Shown: positions 51,602 through 63,761, numbered from the stretch's first letter. The stretch: DNA of 64,000 nt from Microbacterium festucae (GCF_025421715.1 NZ_JAOEFC010000002.1:558001-622000); one strand, 5' to 3'. Numbers and translations are program-made. Notes: generated from the sequence alone by a model not told the origin.

Positions 51602-52452
51602 CCGGCGACACACTGTACGACCGCGCCGCCTCCGACGCCGCCGCCCGGGTGATCTCGGCCTATTCCACCTCGTTCGCCCTCGCCTGCCGGCTGCTGGGTC
51701 CGCGCGTGCGGGCGCACGTGCGCAACGTCTACGCGCTGGTGCGGGTCGCCGACGAGATCGTCGACGGCGCCGCCGAGGCGGCAGGTGTCGCCGCCGACGG
51801 CCGCCGCGCCGTGCTCGACGACCTCGAAGCGCAGGTGCGGGAGGCCCGGGAGCGCGGCTTCAGCACGAACCTCGTCGTCCACGCCTTCGCCTCGACGGCG
51901 CGCTCGTGCGGCATCGGCGACGACCTCGTCGCGCCGTTCTTCGCCTCGATGCGCACCGACCTCGACACGACCAGCCACGACGACGCCTCGCACGACGCCT
52001 ACGTCTACGGGTCGGCCGAGGTCGTCGGCCTCATGTGCCTGCAGGTGTTCGTCAGTGCCGGCACCGGCCGCGTGCGCACCCCCGCACCCGCCCTGATCGA
52101 CGGCGCCCGCCGCCTGGGTGCGGCCTTCCAGGACGTCAACTTCCTGCGCGACCGCGGCGACGACCGCGAGCGGCTGGGGCGCGAGTACCTGCCGTCGGAT
52201 GCCGTCGTGGTGCTCGACCGCATCGATGACGACCTCGACGCGGCCGCCCGTGCCATCCGCATCCTGCCGCCGGACTGCCGTCGCGCCGTCACCGCCGCGC
52301 ACGACCTGTTCGCCGAGCTGTCCGTGCGACTGCGCCGCACGGTGGCGGCCGGCGGCGACCCCGCCGGCCGCGTGCGGGTGCCGACGCCGGTCAAGCTCCT
52401 CATCGCCGCCCGCGCCGCCCTCGGTCTGCCGCCGCGCCGGGTGACACGGTGA
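51598..52452 (+). CDS. crtB: Phytoene synthase
   Basis: Condenses two GGPP to phytoene. The 284-residue product has YSTSFALACRLLG, the Asp motif VRVADEIVDGA (DxxxD), and the second motif AFQDVNFLRDRGDD. Start is GTG at 51598, overlapping the crtE stop, and its stop overlaps the crtI start, both as GTGA. Length and motifs are typical of bacterial CrtB. Confidence 0.95.
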   Translation: MTGDTLYDRAASDAAARVISAYSTSFALACRLLGPRVRAHVRNVYALVRVADEIVDGAAEAAGVAADGRRAVLDDLEAQVREARERGFSTNLVVHAFASTARSCGIGDDLVAPFFASMRTDLDTTSHDDASHDAYVYGSAEVVGLMCLQVFVSAGTGRVRTPAPALIDGARRLGAAFQDVNFLRDRGDDRERLGREYLPSDAVVVLDRIDDDLDAAARAIRILPPDCRRAVTAAHDLFAELSVRLRRTVAAGGDPAGRVRVPTPVKLLIAARAALGLPPRRVTR

Positions 52453-53990
52453 CCGGCCGCGGCACGGTCGCCGTCATCGGCGGCGGCATCGCAGGCCTGG
52501 CCACGGCCGCCCTGCTGGCCGAGGACGGCCACGACGTCGAGGTCTTCGAGGGACTTCCCACCACCGGCGGCCGCGCCGGCAGCTGGGAGCGTGACGGGTT
52601 CCGCTTCGACACAGGTCCCAGCTGGTACCTCATGCCCGAGGTGTTCGACCGCTTCTTCGCGCTGCTGGGCACCTCGGCGGCGGCAGAGCTCGACCTGGTG
52701 ACCCTCGACCCCGCCTACCGCGTGTACGGCGAGCCCGACCCCGGCTCCCCCGCCGACCGGGTCGACGTGGTGTCGGGGCGGGAGGCGGCGACGGCGCTGT
52801 TCGAGTCGCGCGAGCCCGGAGCCGGTGCCCGCATCGATGCCTACCTCGACTCCGCGGGCGACGCCTACGACCTGGCGGTGTCGAAGTTCCTCTACGACGA
52901 CTACGCCACCCTCGCCGCCGCGCGCGACCCCGCGCTGCTGCGACGCCTGCCGCGCCTGCTGGCGCTGCTCACCGAGCCCCTCTCGCGACGGGCGGCGCGC
53001 ACCGTGCGCGACCCGCTGCTGCGCCAGGTGCTCGGCTACCCCGCGGTGTTCCTCGGCGCCTCGCCGTTTCGCACCCCGGCGCTGTACCACTTGATGAGCC
53101 ACCTCGACCTCGACGACGGCGTGCAGTATCCGCAGGGCGGGTTCACCCAGGTGATCGCCGCCGTCGAGCGCCTCGCCCGCGCCCGGGGCGTGCGCATCCG
53201 CACGGGCGCCGAGGTGACCGCCATCCTCACCGAGGGCGGCCGCGCCACCGGCGTGCGCCTGGCCGGCGGCGAGACCGTCGCCGCCGACCGCGTGGTCTCC
53301 ACCGCCGACCTGCACCACACCGAGACCGCGCTGCTTCCGCCGGCGCTGCAGAGCCGCCCCGAGAAGTCGTGGCGGAAGCGCACGCCGAGCCCCGGGGCGC
53401 TGCTGATCCTCCTCGGCATCGATGGCGAGCTTCCCGCGCTCACCCATCACACGCTGCTGTTCGCGCGCGACTGGAAGGCCAACTTCGGCGCGATCTTCGG
53501 ACGCCGCCCGCGCATCCCCGACCCGGCCTCGCTGTATGTGTGCCGCCCCAGCGCGACCGACGCCTCGGTGGCCCCCGCCGGCGCCGAGAACCTCTTCGTG
53601 CTCGTCCCGGTGCCCGCCGACCCGTCGATCGGACGCGGCGGCGTCGACGGGTCCGGCGACCCCGCCGTCGAGGCCGCCGCCGACCGCGCGATCGCCCAGA
53701 TCGCCGCGTGGACGGGCACGCCCGACCTCGCCGAGCGCATCCGGGTGCGCCGCACGATCGCCCCCGGCGACTTCGAGGCCGACTTCCACGCCTGGCGCGG
53801 CAACGCGCTGGGTCTGGCGCACACCCTCGCCCAGAGCGGGCCGTTCCGACCGCGCACGTTCTCGCGCAAGGTGCGCGGGCTCTCGTACGCCGGTCAGACG
53901 GTGCTCCCCGGCATCGGCCTGCCGATGTGCCTCATCTCGGCCGAACTCGTGCGCGACCGCATCCGGGCCGGCGAGGACCTGGGGTCCTGA
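52449..53990 (+). CDS. crtI: Phytoene desaturase (lycopene-forming)
   Basis: An FAD-dependent CrtI-type desaturase. The 513-residue product begins with the dinucleotide-binding motif VAVIGGGIAGLATAALLAEDGHDVEVFE, then GGRAGSWERDGFRFDTGPSWYLMP. It ends with the bacterial desaturase signature YAGQTVLPGIGLPMCLISAELVRDRI. Start is GTG at 52449 inside the crtB end. It should introduce four double bonds to give lycopene, the substrate of the elongase encoded downstream. One base separates it from crtYe. Confidence 0.95.
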   Translation: MTGRGTVAVIGGGIAGLATAALLAEDGHDVEVFEGLPTTGGRAGSWERDGFRFDTGPSWYLMPEVFDRFFALLGTSAAAELDLVTLDPAYRVYGEPDPGSPADRVDVVSGREAATALFESREPGAGARIDAYLDSAGDAYDLAVSKFLYDDYATLAAARDPALLRRLPRLLALLTEPLSRRAARTVRDPLLRQVLGYPAVFLGASPFRTPALYHLMSHLDLDDGVQYPQGGFTQVIAAVERLARARGVRIRTGAEVTAILTEGGRATGVRLAGGETVAADRVVSTADLHHTETALLPPALQSRPEKSWRKRTPSPGALLILLGIDGELPALTHHTLLFARDWKANFGAIFGRRPRIPDPASLYVCRPSATDASVAPAGAENLFVLVPVPADPSIGRGGVDGSGDPAVEAAADRAIAQIAAWTGTPDLAERIRVRRTIAPGDFEADFHAWRGNALGLAHTLAQSGPFRPRTFSRKVRGLSYAGQTVLPGIGLPMCLISAELVRDRIRAGEDLGS

Positions 53991-53991
53991 C

Positions 53992-54339
53992 GTGCCGGGA
54001 CTCTACCTCGCCGCCATCCTCTTCTCGGCTCTCGGCGTGGGCCTGCTCGACGCCCGCTTCCGTCTCGTGATCGCCCCGGCCCCCGGGCGCGCGGCGGCAG
54101 CGGTGGCCATCGGCACCGCGTTCTTCCTCGCGTGGGATGCCGTCGGGATCGCGGCGGGCGTGTTCGTCAAGGGTGACAGCCCCCTGCTGATCGGCGTCGA
54201 CCTGGCCCCGCACCTGCCCCTGGAAGAGCCGGTCTTCCTGGCCTTCCTGTGCTACCTCGCCCTCGTCGTGCACGCCGCGGCGCTGCGTGCCGGGCGGCGC
54301 CGCCGGGGCGAGCCGGACGCCGAGGCGGATGCCGCATGA
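53992..54339 (+). CDS. crtYe: C50 carotenoid cyclase subunit (CrtYe-like)
   Basis: A 115-residue membrane protein with three hydrophobic segments (LYLAAILFSALGVGLLDARF, AAAVAIGTAFFLAWDAVGIAAG, EEPVFLAFLCYLALVVHAAAL) and the lycopene-cyclase-domain motif PHLPLEEPVF. It is one half of the heterodimeric cyclase that closes rings on elongated C50 carotenoids. Start is GTG at 53992, one base after the crtI stop. Order and size match crtYe of Corynebacterium and lbtB/C of related genera. Confidence 0.88.
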   Translation: MPGLYLAAILFSALGVGLLDARFRLVIAPAPGRAAAAVAIGTAFFLAWDAVGIAAGVFVKGDSPLLIGVDLAPHLPLEEPVFLAFLCYLALVVHAAALRAGRRRRGEPDAEADAA

Positions 54340-54674
54340 CCTACGCGCTGCTGATCGTGCCCTTCCTCGTGGTGACCATCGTCGTCACGGCCCTCTCGGC
54401 CCGCGTGCCAGGATGGCCGGCGCGCCTGCGCGCCTCCCTGGTGACCGCGGCGGCACTGGTCGTGCTCACCGCCGTGTTCGACAACGTCATGATCGCGCTC
54501 GACCTGTTCACCTATCCGAAAGAGCACCTCAGCGGCCTGCGGATCGGGCTGGCGCCCCTCGAGGACTTCTCCTACCCGCTGTGCGCCGCGTTCCTGGTGC
54601 CCGCCGTCCACGCCCTGCTCCGCCGCGACCGGCCCCGCGCCGCGCGCACGCCCGCCCCGAAGAAGGCCGCATGA
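54336..54674 (+). CDS. crtYf: C50 carotenoid cyclase subunit (CrtYf-like)
   Basis: A 112-residue membrane protein with three helices and the cyclase motif LAPLEDFSYPLCAAFLVPAV; VLTAVFDNVMIALDLFTY precedes it. It pairs with the upstream subunit. ATG at 54336 overlaps the crtYe stop and its own stop overlaps crtEb, both as ATGA. The C-terminal tail is basic (KKAA). Confidence 0.88.
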   Translation: MTYALLIVPFLVVTIVVTALSARVPGWPARLRASLVTAAALVVLTAVFDNVMIALDLFTYPKEHLSGLRIGLAPLEDFSYPLCAAFLVPAVHALLRRDRPRAARTPAPKKAA

Positions 54675-55534
54675 ACACCCTCCGCCAGCTGCTGCTCGCC
54701 TCCCGTCCGGTGAGCTGGATCAACACGGCCTACCCGTTCGCCGCCGCGTACCTGCTCACCACCCGCCAGATCGACGTGACGTTCGTGGTGGGAACCCTCT
54801 TCTTCCTCGTGCCCTACAACCTCGCGATGTACGGCATCAACGACGTGTTCGACTACGAGTCGGATCTGCGCAACCCGCGCAAGGGCGGGGCGCACGGCGC
54901 AGTGCTCGACCGCCGCTTCCACCGGGTGACACTGTGGGCCGCGGGCCTGTCGTGCCTGCCGTTCGTCGTGTTCCTCGTGATCGTGGGCTCGCCGTGGTCG
55001 TGGCTGGTGCTGGCGGCGAGCCTCTTCTTCGTCGTGTTCTACTCGGCCCCGCCGCTGCGCCTCAAAGAGGTGCCGTTCGCCGACTCGATCACCAGCTCCA
55101 TCCACTTCTTCTCCCCCGCCGTGTACGGCTTCGTGCTGGCCGGCACCACCTGGACCTGGCAGCTGGGGGTCATCGTGGTGGCCTTCGCCCTGTGGGGCGT
55201 CGCCTCCCACGCCTTCGGCGCCGTGCAGGACGTCGTCGCCGACCGCGAGGCGGGGATCGCCTCCATCGCCACGGTGCGCGGCGCGCGCTGGACCGTGCGC
55301 TTCGCGCTGGTCTGCTACGCCGCCTCGGGCGCGGCGATGCTGTTCACGCCGTGGCCGGGCCCGCTGGCGGCGCTGGTCGCGGTGCCCTACCTCGTGGCCG
55401 TCTGGCCCTACCGCAACCTCGCGGATGCCGACTGCACGGCCGCCACCGCCGGCTGGCGCCGCTTCCTCTGGCTGAACCAGCTGGGCGGATTCCTCGTGAC
55501 CCTGCTGCTCATCTGGTGGTGGCTGCTCGGCTGA
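54671..55534 (+). CDS. crtEb: Lycopene elongase (prenyltransferase)
   Basis: A 287-residue UbiA-type membrane prenyltransferase that adds two C5 units to lycopene to give C50 flavuxanthin-type products, which the cyclase then closes to decaprenoxanthin or a relative. Motifs are the first Asp-rich NDVFDYESDLRNPRKGG and the second VQDVVADREAGIASI. About eight helices. It is the last gene of the operon and is followed by a strong hairpin. Confidence 0.92.
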   Translation: MNTLRQLLLASRPVSWINTAYPFAAAYLLTTRQIDVTFVVGTLFFLVPYNLAMYGINDVFDYESDLRNPRKGGAHGAVLDRRFHRVTLWAAGLSCLPFVVFLVIVGSPWSWLVLAASLFFVVFYSAPPLRLKEVPFADSITSSIHFFSPAVYGFVLAGTTWTWQLGVIVVAFALWGVASHAFGAVQDVVADREAGIASIATVRGARWTVRFALVCYAASGAAMLFTPWPGPLAALVAVPYLVAVWPYRNLADADCTAATAGWRRFLWLNQLGGFLVTLLLIWWWLLG

Positions 55535-55551
55535 CACGCCGGCCCCGCAGA

Positions 55552-55599
55552 CGAACGCCGGTGGTGGCTCCGCATCGCGGGAGCCACCACCGGCGTTCG
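55552..55599. terminator. Bidirectional terminator, perfect 20-bp stem
   Basis: Arms 55552-55571 and 55580-55599 are exactly complementary around an eight-base loop. It separates the crt operon (plus) from the UPF0182 gene (minus). Confidence 0.9.
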
Positions 55600-55609
55600 G
55601 TGGGAAGGG

Positions 55610-58528
55610 TCAGCCTCCGAGCGAGATCAGCTTCTCGACGGCGGCGGTGAGGGCCTCATCGGCCGCGGCGAAGGCGGTGAGGTCACCGGCCTTCAGTGCC
55701 GCGTCGCGGGCGGCCATGGCCTGCTGGGCCTCCTGCAGCGCCGCCTGGAAGGCCACGTTCGTGCCGTCACCGGTGCTGCCGCCCGTGCCGTCCCCCTCGC
55801 CCGTTCCCGGGTCGGGGGTCTCGGTCTCGCCGGGTGCCGGCGTCGGGGTCACGTTGTTGTCGCCCGTGCTGGCGCCGGACTCACCGCCGAAGAGGGAGTC
55901 GAGCGCTTCCTGCAGGGTGTCCTCGAAGGCGACCTCGTCACCGAAGGCGACCAGGATCTTGCGCAGGGTGGGCAACTGCGTGCCGCTGGAGGCCTGCACG
56001 AACACCGGCTGAACGTAGAGCAGACCGCCGCCGACCGGCAGGGTGAGCAGGTTGCCGTTGAGCACCTCGGACTGGCCCTGCTTGAGCAGGTTGATCTGCG
56101 CCGAGATCTGCTCGTTCGAGTTGAACGTGTTCTGCACCTGGCCGGGGCCGGGAACGCTCACGTCGGCGCTGATCTCCAGCATCCGCAGCTTGCCGTATCC
56201 CTCGCCCTTCACGCCCGCCTCGGAGCCGGCGTTGGAGTCGACGGCGAGGTAGCCCATCAGCACGTTGCGCGCTCCGTCGCCCTCGGATGCCGGGATGAAC
56301 GAGGTGAACATCGAGTAGGTCGGCGCCTCCTGGCCCGGCATCTGCAGGGTCAGGTAGTACGGCGGCTGCAGCAGGTCGCGCTCGATCGGGTCGTTCGGGG
56401 TCTTCCACGCGTTGTCGCGGGCGTAGAACGAAGCCGCGTCGTCGACGTGGTAGGTGCCGAGCATGGCGCGCTGCACCTTGAACAGGTCGGTCGGGTAGCG
56501 CACGTGGCTCATCAGCTGCGCCGACATGTCGGAGACCGGCTTGACCGTGGCGGGGTAGACCTTCTGCCATGCCTGCAGCAGCGGGTCGGTCTCGTCCCAC
56601 GCGTACAGCGTGACCTTGCCGTCGTAGGCGTCGACGGTGGCCTTGACCGAGTTGCGGATGTAGTTGATGTCATCCAGCGCCACCCGCGGCTGCGCGTTGG
56701 TCGTGTCGCTGATGGCGTCGCGGAGGCTCACGATCGACGAGTACGGGTAGTTGGCGCTGAGCGTGTACCCGTCGATGATCCACACGATGCGCCCGTCGAC
56801 CACCGAGGGGTACGGGTCGTTGTCGAGCTCGAGGTACGGCGCGACCTTCTGCACGCGCGCGGCGGGGTCGCGGTCGTAGAGGATCTGAGAGTCGTCGTTC
56901 ACGGCATCCGAGAACAGGATGTCGGTGGACTGGAACTTCAGGGCGTAGATGAGACGGCTGAAGATGTTGCCGACGTTCGGGCCGCCCTCACCGGAGAAGG
57001 TGGTCTTGGTCTGCGCCGCGCCGTCTTCACCGCGCGGGTAGTCCAGCTCGATGTCTTCACTGGCATCGCCCGCGCCCACGATCGAGTACGGCGGCGAGGA
57101 CTCGCCGAAGTAGATGCGCGGCTCGTACTCCTCTTGCGTGGTGAGGTCACCGGCGGTGGGGATGCCGCGCTCGAGGAAGACCGGGTTGCCGTCGCTCGTG
57201 CGGTCGTTGCCCTTGGCGGCGACCATGCCGTAGCCGTGCGTGTAGACGAGGGTCGTGTTGTACCACGACGCCGCGGCGCCCAGCTGGTCGAGGTTGAGCT
57301 CGCGCACCGCCACGACCGTGTCCTGCGAGGTGCCGTCGATCTCGTAGCGGTCGACGTCGAGGGTCGCGGGGAACTGGTAGTACGAGCGGTACTGCTCGAG
57401 CTGGCGCACCGTGGGCGGGATGATCGCCGGGTCCATGATGCGGATCGACGCGGTGGTGTCGGCGTCGGCGCGCAGCTGACCGGGCTCGGCGTCGGTGACG
57501 GCCTGGAAGTCCTCCTTCTCGAGGCCGTCGATGCCGTACGCCGCCTTGGTCGCGTCGATGTTGCGCTGGTAGAACTCGCTCTCGTAGTTCTCCTGGTTGG
57601 GCACCACCTGGAACTGGTTCACGAACCACGGGTAGGCCACGCCCAGCAGCAGCGCCGAGACGATGAGCAGACCGGTCGCGATCAGCGGGAAGCGCCAGCG
57701 GCCGATGACGGCGGTGACGAAGAACAGCAGGGCGACGATGATCGCCGCGATCGAGAGGATCGTGAGGCCCGGGATGATCGCGTTGACGTCGGTGTAGCCG
57801 GCGCCGGTGATGCGCTCGCCCTTCTCGACCAGGGTGCGGTAGCGGTCGAGCCACAGGCTCACCGCCTGCACGAGCAGGTAGAGGCCGGCGATGATGGCCA
57901 GCTGGATGCGGGCCGACTTCGAGATGCGCAGCTCCCGCTGACCGACGCGCACGGCGCCGTAGAGGTAGGCGACCAGCACGGTCACGCCCAGGCACACCAG
58001 CAGCACGGCCGAGGCGAACCCGAGCACCGCGGTGTAGAACGGCAGCTCGAACAGGTAGAAGCCGGTGTCGAGACCGAACTGCGGGTCGAGCGTGCCGGTC
58101 ATGACGCGGTTGGCCCACAGCCACGCGGTCTCCCACTGGGCCGACGAGGCGAACCCGGCGAAGAAGCCGAAGAAGACGGGGATGCCCCACATCGCCAGGC
58201 GGCGCAGCGGCTCGACGACCTCCTGGTAGTGGTCGAGCTGGGAGCTCAGCCGCGCGTAGACGGGGCGCAGGCGATAGGCCAGCTGGATGGCGGCGAACAC
58301 GGGGACCGCCATGGCGAGGAAGCCGACGGCGAACATCGCCACCCGCGCCACCCACTGGGTGACGAGGACCTTGTCGAAGCCCAGCTGGTCGTACCAGAGC
58401 CAGTCGGCGAACAGCGTCGCGAAGATGAAGAAGCCCACGACCAGCGCAGCGATCACCGCGAAGGTGATGCCGACGGCGCGGCGGAGCGGACTGGGTGTGG
58501 CCGGGTTCGGTGCAGAGGTCGAGGTCAC
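55610..58528 (-). CDS. UPF0182-family large membrane protein
   Basis: A 972-residue protein with about seven membrane helices in the first 330 residues (AVGITFAVIAALVVGFFIFATLFADWLWY at the start). A very large extracellular domain follows, with NYIRNSVKATVDAYDG and VMGYLAVDSN-like blocks, and a Ser/Thr/Gly/Pro linker (about 880-920). Family role is unknown. The gene corresponds to M. tuberculosis Rv3193c in both sequence type and neighbourhood. Start is GTG at 58528, six bases after TAGGAT. Confidence 0.93.
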   Translation of the reverse strand: MTSTSAPNPATPSPLRRAVGITFAVIAALVVGFFIFATLFADWLWYDQLGFDKVLVTQWVARVAMFAVGFLAMAVPVFAAIQLAYRLRPVYARLSSQLDHYQEVVEPLRRLAMWGIPVFFGFFAGFASSAQWETAWLWANRVMTGTLDPQFGLDTGFYLFELPFYTAVLGFASAVLLVCLGVTVLVAYLYGAVRVGQRELRISKSARIQLAIIAGLYLLVQAVSLWLDRYRTLVEKGERITGAGYTDVNAIIPGLTILSIAAIIVALLFFVTAVIGRWRFPLIATGLLIVSALLLGVAYPWFVNQFQVVPNQENYESEFYQRNIDATKAAYGIDGLEKEDFQAVTDAEPGQLRADADTTASIRIMDPAIIPPTVRQLEQYRSYYQFPATLDVDRYEIDGTSQDTVVAVRELNLDQLGAAASWYNTTLVYTHGYGMVAAKGNDRTSDGNPVFLERGIPTAGDLTTQEEYEPRIYFGESSPPYSIVGAGDASEDIELDYPRGEDGAAQTKTTFSGEGGPNVGNIFSRLIYALKFQSTDILFSDAVNDDSQILYDRDPAARVQKVAPYLELDNDPYPSVVDGRIVWIIDGYTLSANYPYSSIVSLRDAISDTTNAQPRVALDDINYIRNSVKATVDAYDGKVTLYAWDETDPLLQAWQKVYPATVKPVSDMSAQLMSHVRYPTDLFKVQRAMLGTYHVDDAASFYARDNAWKTPNDPIERDLLQPPYYLTLQMPGQEAPTYSMFTSFIPASEGDGARNVLMGYLAVDSNAGSEAGVKGEGYGKLRMLEISADVSVPGPGQVQNTFNSNEQISAQINLLKQGQSEVLNGNLLTLPVGGGLLYVQPVFVQASSGTQLPTLRKILVAFGDEVAFEDTLQEALDSLFGGESGASTGDNNVTPTPAPGETETPDPGTGEGDGTGGSTGDGTNVAFQAALQEAQQAMAARDAALKAGDLTAFAAADEALTAAVEKLISLGG

Positions 58529-58540
58529 CCGTCCATCCTA
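58526..58540 (-). promoter_or_regulatory. Leaderless UPF0182 promoter, TAGGAT
   Basis: TAGGAT (58540-58535) lies six bases before the GTG start (58528-58526). Confidence 0.55.
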
Positions 58541-58590
58541 GGCGGGGCCACCTGCGCAAGATCCCCGCCCGGGCATATTCACGGACTCGG

Positions 58591-59712
58591 TCAGCTCCCA
58601 CAGGTGGGGAGGGCCGCCAGGTCGCCGTCGTCGCGCAGGGCGCTGAGCACGTCGAGTGCATCGTCGAGGGTGGCCACCGAGAAGACCTGCAGACCGTCGG
58701 GGATGTGTCCGACGACCTCGTCGCAGTTGGCCTCGGGGGCCAGGAAGTACTCCGCCCCGGCATCCTTCGCGCCGTAGAGCTTCTGGCGGATGCCGCCGAT
58801 CGGGCCCACCTCGCCGGCGGCGTCGATCGTGCCGGTGCCGGCGATGTCCTTGCCGGCGTTGAGCTCGCCCTCGGTGAGGGTGTCGATGATGCCGAGCGCG
58901 AACATCATGCCCGCGCTCGGGCCGCCGACGTTGTTGAGCTGGAGGGTCACATCGATCGGGAACGTGTAGTCGTGGAGCGTCGTGATGCCCACCAGCCACG
59001 TGGTGGCGCCGTCGATCTCGGTCTCGCGGGGCGTGACCGTCTCGGTGAGGGTCTCCTCCCCCCGCTCCACGGTCAGCTCCACCGGCGCGCCGTCGGCGGC
59101 GTTGACGATGGTGCGCAGCTGATCGGTGTCGGTGATCTCCTCGCCGTGGGCGGCGCGGATGATGTCGTCGGGCTCGAGCAGGCCCTGGGCGGCGGAGTCG
59201 TCGGTGAGCGAGTAGACCCGCACGACGGGCTGCACGTCGTAGCCGAGCTCGGTCAGCGCGGCGGCGGTCGCCTCCTTCTGCGAGTCGACCATCTGGGCGG
59301 CGCTCTGCTGGCTGCGCTGCTCGGTGGTCAGCCCCTGCGGGAAGACGTCCTCCAGCGGCAGCACCGCGCGCGACGGGTCGAACCACGCTCCCGCCAGCTC
59401 GATCCACGACGGGGTGCGCTCGCGACTGCCGACGACCTGCACGGTCAGCAGGTCCAGCGCGCCCGCGGTCGGGAAGGTCTCGGCCCCCGACACCGAGATC
59501 AGCGGCACCTCGTCGCCGTCGGAGTTCTTCGCGGTGCCGAGCGTGTTGAACACCGGTCCCGGCTGCTGGATCACGAAGGAGGTGGGGAGGATCGTCAGCA
59601 GCAGCATCGCGATCAGCGCGATCGACAGCGCCCAGATGCCGGCGACGGTGCCGCGCGACAGGCGGCGGCGCGGGGCGGGACGAACCTCGACGTTCTCGTC
59701 GAACAGTGCCAC
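58591..59712 (-). CDS. PDZ-domain Lon-like (S16) membrane protease
   Basis: A 373-residue protein: one N-terminal membrane helix (VAGIWALSIALIAMLLLTILP), a PDZ domain (about residues 165-225, GLLEPDDIIRAAHGEEI), and a Lon-type C-terminal protease domain. The likely Ser is in NVGGPSAGMMFALG and the likely Lys in GPIGGIRQKLYGAKDAGAEYFLAP. It matches Bacillus YlbL and M. tuberculosis Rv3194c. The GTG at 59712 is chosen because GAGAGG lies upstream; the frame is open 37 codons further. It is 62 bp upstream of the UPF0182 gene on the same strand. Confidence 0.92.
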   Translation of the reverse strand: MALFDENVEVRPAPRRRLSRGTVAGIWALSIALIAMLLLTILPTSFVIQQPGPVFNTLGTAKNSDGDEVPLISVSGAETFPTAGALDLLTVQVVGSRERTPSWIELAGAWFDPSRAVLPLEDVFPQGLTTEQRSQQSAAQMVDSQKEATAAALTELGYDVQPVVRVYSLTDDSAAQGLLEPDDIIRAAHGEEITDTDQLRTIVNAADGAPVELTVERGEETLTETVTPRETEIDGATTWLVGITTLHDYTFPIDVTLQLNNVGGPSAGMMFALGIIDTLTEGELNAGKDIAGTGTIDAAGEVGPIGGIRQKLYGAKDAGAEYFLAPEANCDEVVGHIPDGLQVFSVATLDDALDVLSALRDDGDLAALPTCGS

Positions 59713-59846
59713 TGGAGACCTCTCTGGCCGGACGTTCGCGACCGGCGTACACGGGACATCCTCGCGGACGCCGTTTCCGGCCGTTGCGAGAGAACGTGCG
59801 ACTAGCGTAGAACGCGCCGTCATCTTCCTGCTGAAAGGCGCCTGAC

Positions 59847-61289
59847 ATGACCGACGACGACCGCTCCCCCGAAGACGAGTTCCAGGAGATGCTGCGCAAC
59901 CTGCTCGGTGGCCAGGGCGGCATCGACCCGGCCCAGCTCGAGCAGCTGCGCGGCATGGGCATCGACCCGGCCATGGCCCAGCAGCTCATGCGCCAGCTGC
60001 AGGGCGCGTTCGCGGCCGCCGGCGACGGCGACGGCGAGATCGACCTCAGCTCCGCCAAGACCCACGCGCTGCACCTGGCCAACAAGGACGGCCACGGCAT
60101 CACCACCGGCGACAAGCAGGACTTCGACCAGGCGTTCGCCCTGGCGGGACTGTGGCTGGGCGAGGCCACCGCCATCTCCGACATCTCCACGCCGCCGCGC
60201 GCGATCACCCGCGGGCAGTGGGTCGAGGCGACCCTGCCGGTCTGGGAGGAGCTCGCCGAGCCGGTCGCCGCCTCCATCGCCGACGCGATGACCGAGGCCA
60301 TCGGCGCGCAGCTGCCCGAGGAGATGAAGGGCGCGACCGCCGGCGCGGGCCGGCTCATGCGCACCGTCGGCGGGCAGATGTTCGCCGCGCAGCTCGGCTC
60401 GGTCGTGGGCCGGCTGTCGCTGGAGGTCGTCTCCGGCGGCGATGTCGGCATCCCCGTCATGCCCGACGGCGAAGCGGCCATCCTGCCCCAGAACTTCGCC
60501 GACTTCGGCCGCGACCTCGAGATCGCCGACGACCAGTTGGCGCTCTACCTCGCCACCCGCGAGCTGGCGCACGTGCGCCTGTTCCGCCACGCGAAGTGGC
60601 TGCGCCTGCACGTCATCTCGCAGGTGACCGAGTTCGCCCGCGGTCTGCACGTCGACATGGACGCGCTCGAAGACCTCGCCTCCCGCTTCGACCCGTCCTC
60701 GCCCGACGAGCTGCGCGCCGCCCTCGAGAGCGGCGCCCTGCTGCCGCCGCGCACCGAGGCGCAGACGGCGGCGCTCACGCGCCTGGAGAACCTGCTCGCC
60801 ACCATCGAGGGCTGGGTCGACGTGGTCACCACCGACGCCACCAGCCGCCTCCCCGCCGCCGAGCGGGTGGCCGAGGCGGTGCGCCGACGCCGCGCCGTGG
60901 GCGGCCCCGCCGAGCGGGCGATGGGGGCCCTGGTCGGGCTCGAGCTGCGGCCCCGGCGCCTGCGGGAGGCGGCGGCCATGTGGCGCGCGGTCACCGACGC
61001 CGTCGGCACGGCGGCCCGCGACAGCCTGTGGGACTACCCCGACCTCATGCCCGGCGCCGACGACATCGACGACCCCGCCGCCCTCATCGCGCGGCTGCAG
61101 GCCGCCGCGCGCGGCGACGCCCCGGTGCGCGACGAGTTCGACGACGCCCTCGACGCCCTGCTCGCGCAAGAGGCCGGCGAGACCCCGCGGGGCGACGGCG
61201 ACGAGGCACAGCCCGGCGAGGCGCAGGCCGGCGAGGCGCAGGCCACGGACGGCGACGACGACGCACCCGACGACCCGCGCCCGGTCTGA
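59847..61289 (+). CDS. Zincin-like DUF2342 protein (Rv3195-type)
   Basis: A 480-residue soluble protein. The N-terminus is Gln/Met/Gly-rich (EFQEMLRNLLGGQGGIDPAQ). The core has LMRTVGGQMFAAQLGSVVGRLSLEV and the putative metal motif TRELAHVRLFRHAKWLRLHV, with Glu239, His242 and His248 arranged like a modified HEXXH. The C-terminus is a disordered acidic repeat (GEAQ units). The family has been annotated as F420-linked or zinc-dependent hydrolase without proof. ATG at 59847 follows AAAGG. It is divergent from the PDZ protease gene, as in M. tuberculosis. Confidence 0.88.
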   Translation: MTDDDRSPEDEFQEMLRNLLGGQGGIDPAQLEQLRGMGIDPAMAQQLMRQLQGAFAAAGDGDGEIDLSSAKTHALHLANKDGHGITTGDKQDFDQAFALAGLWLGEATAISDISTPPRAITRGQWVEATLPVWEELAEPVAASIADAMTEAIGAQLPEEMKGATAGAGRLMRTVGGQMFAAQLGSVVGRLSLEVVSGGDVGIPVMPDGEAAILPQNFADFGRDLEIADDQLALYLATRELAHVRLFRHAKWLRLHVISQVTEFARGLHVDMDALEDLASRFDPSSPDELRAALESGALLPPRTEAQTAALTRLENLLATIEGWVDVVTTDATSRLPAAERVAEAVRRRRAVGGPAERAMGALVGLELRPRRLREAAAMWRAVTDAVGTAARDSLWDYPDLMPGADDIDDPAALIARLQAAARGDAPVRDEFDDALDALLAQEAGETPRGDGDEAQPGEAQAGEAQATDGDDDAPDDPRPV

Positions 61290-61379
61290 TCGACTCGACC
61301 GGTCGCGGCGCCGCCGGGAGTCCCGGTCGGCTGTGGACAGTCTGCGCCCGGGGGCGCGCCGGCGGGCCATGATCGCAGC

Positions 61380-63761
<2,382 letters not shown>

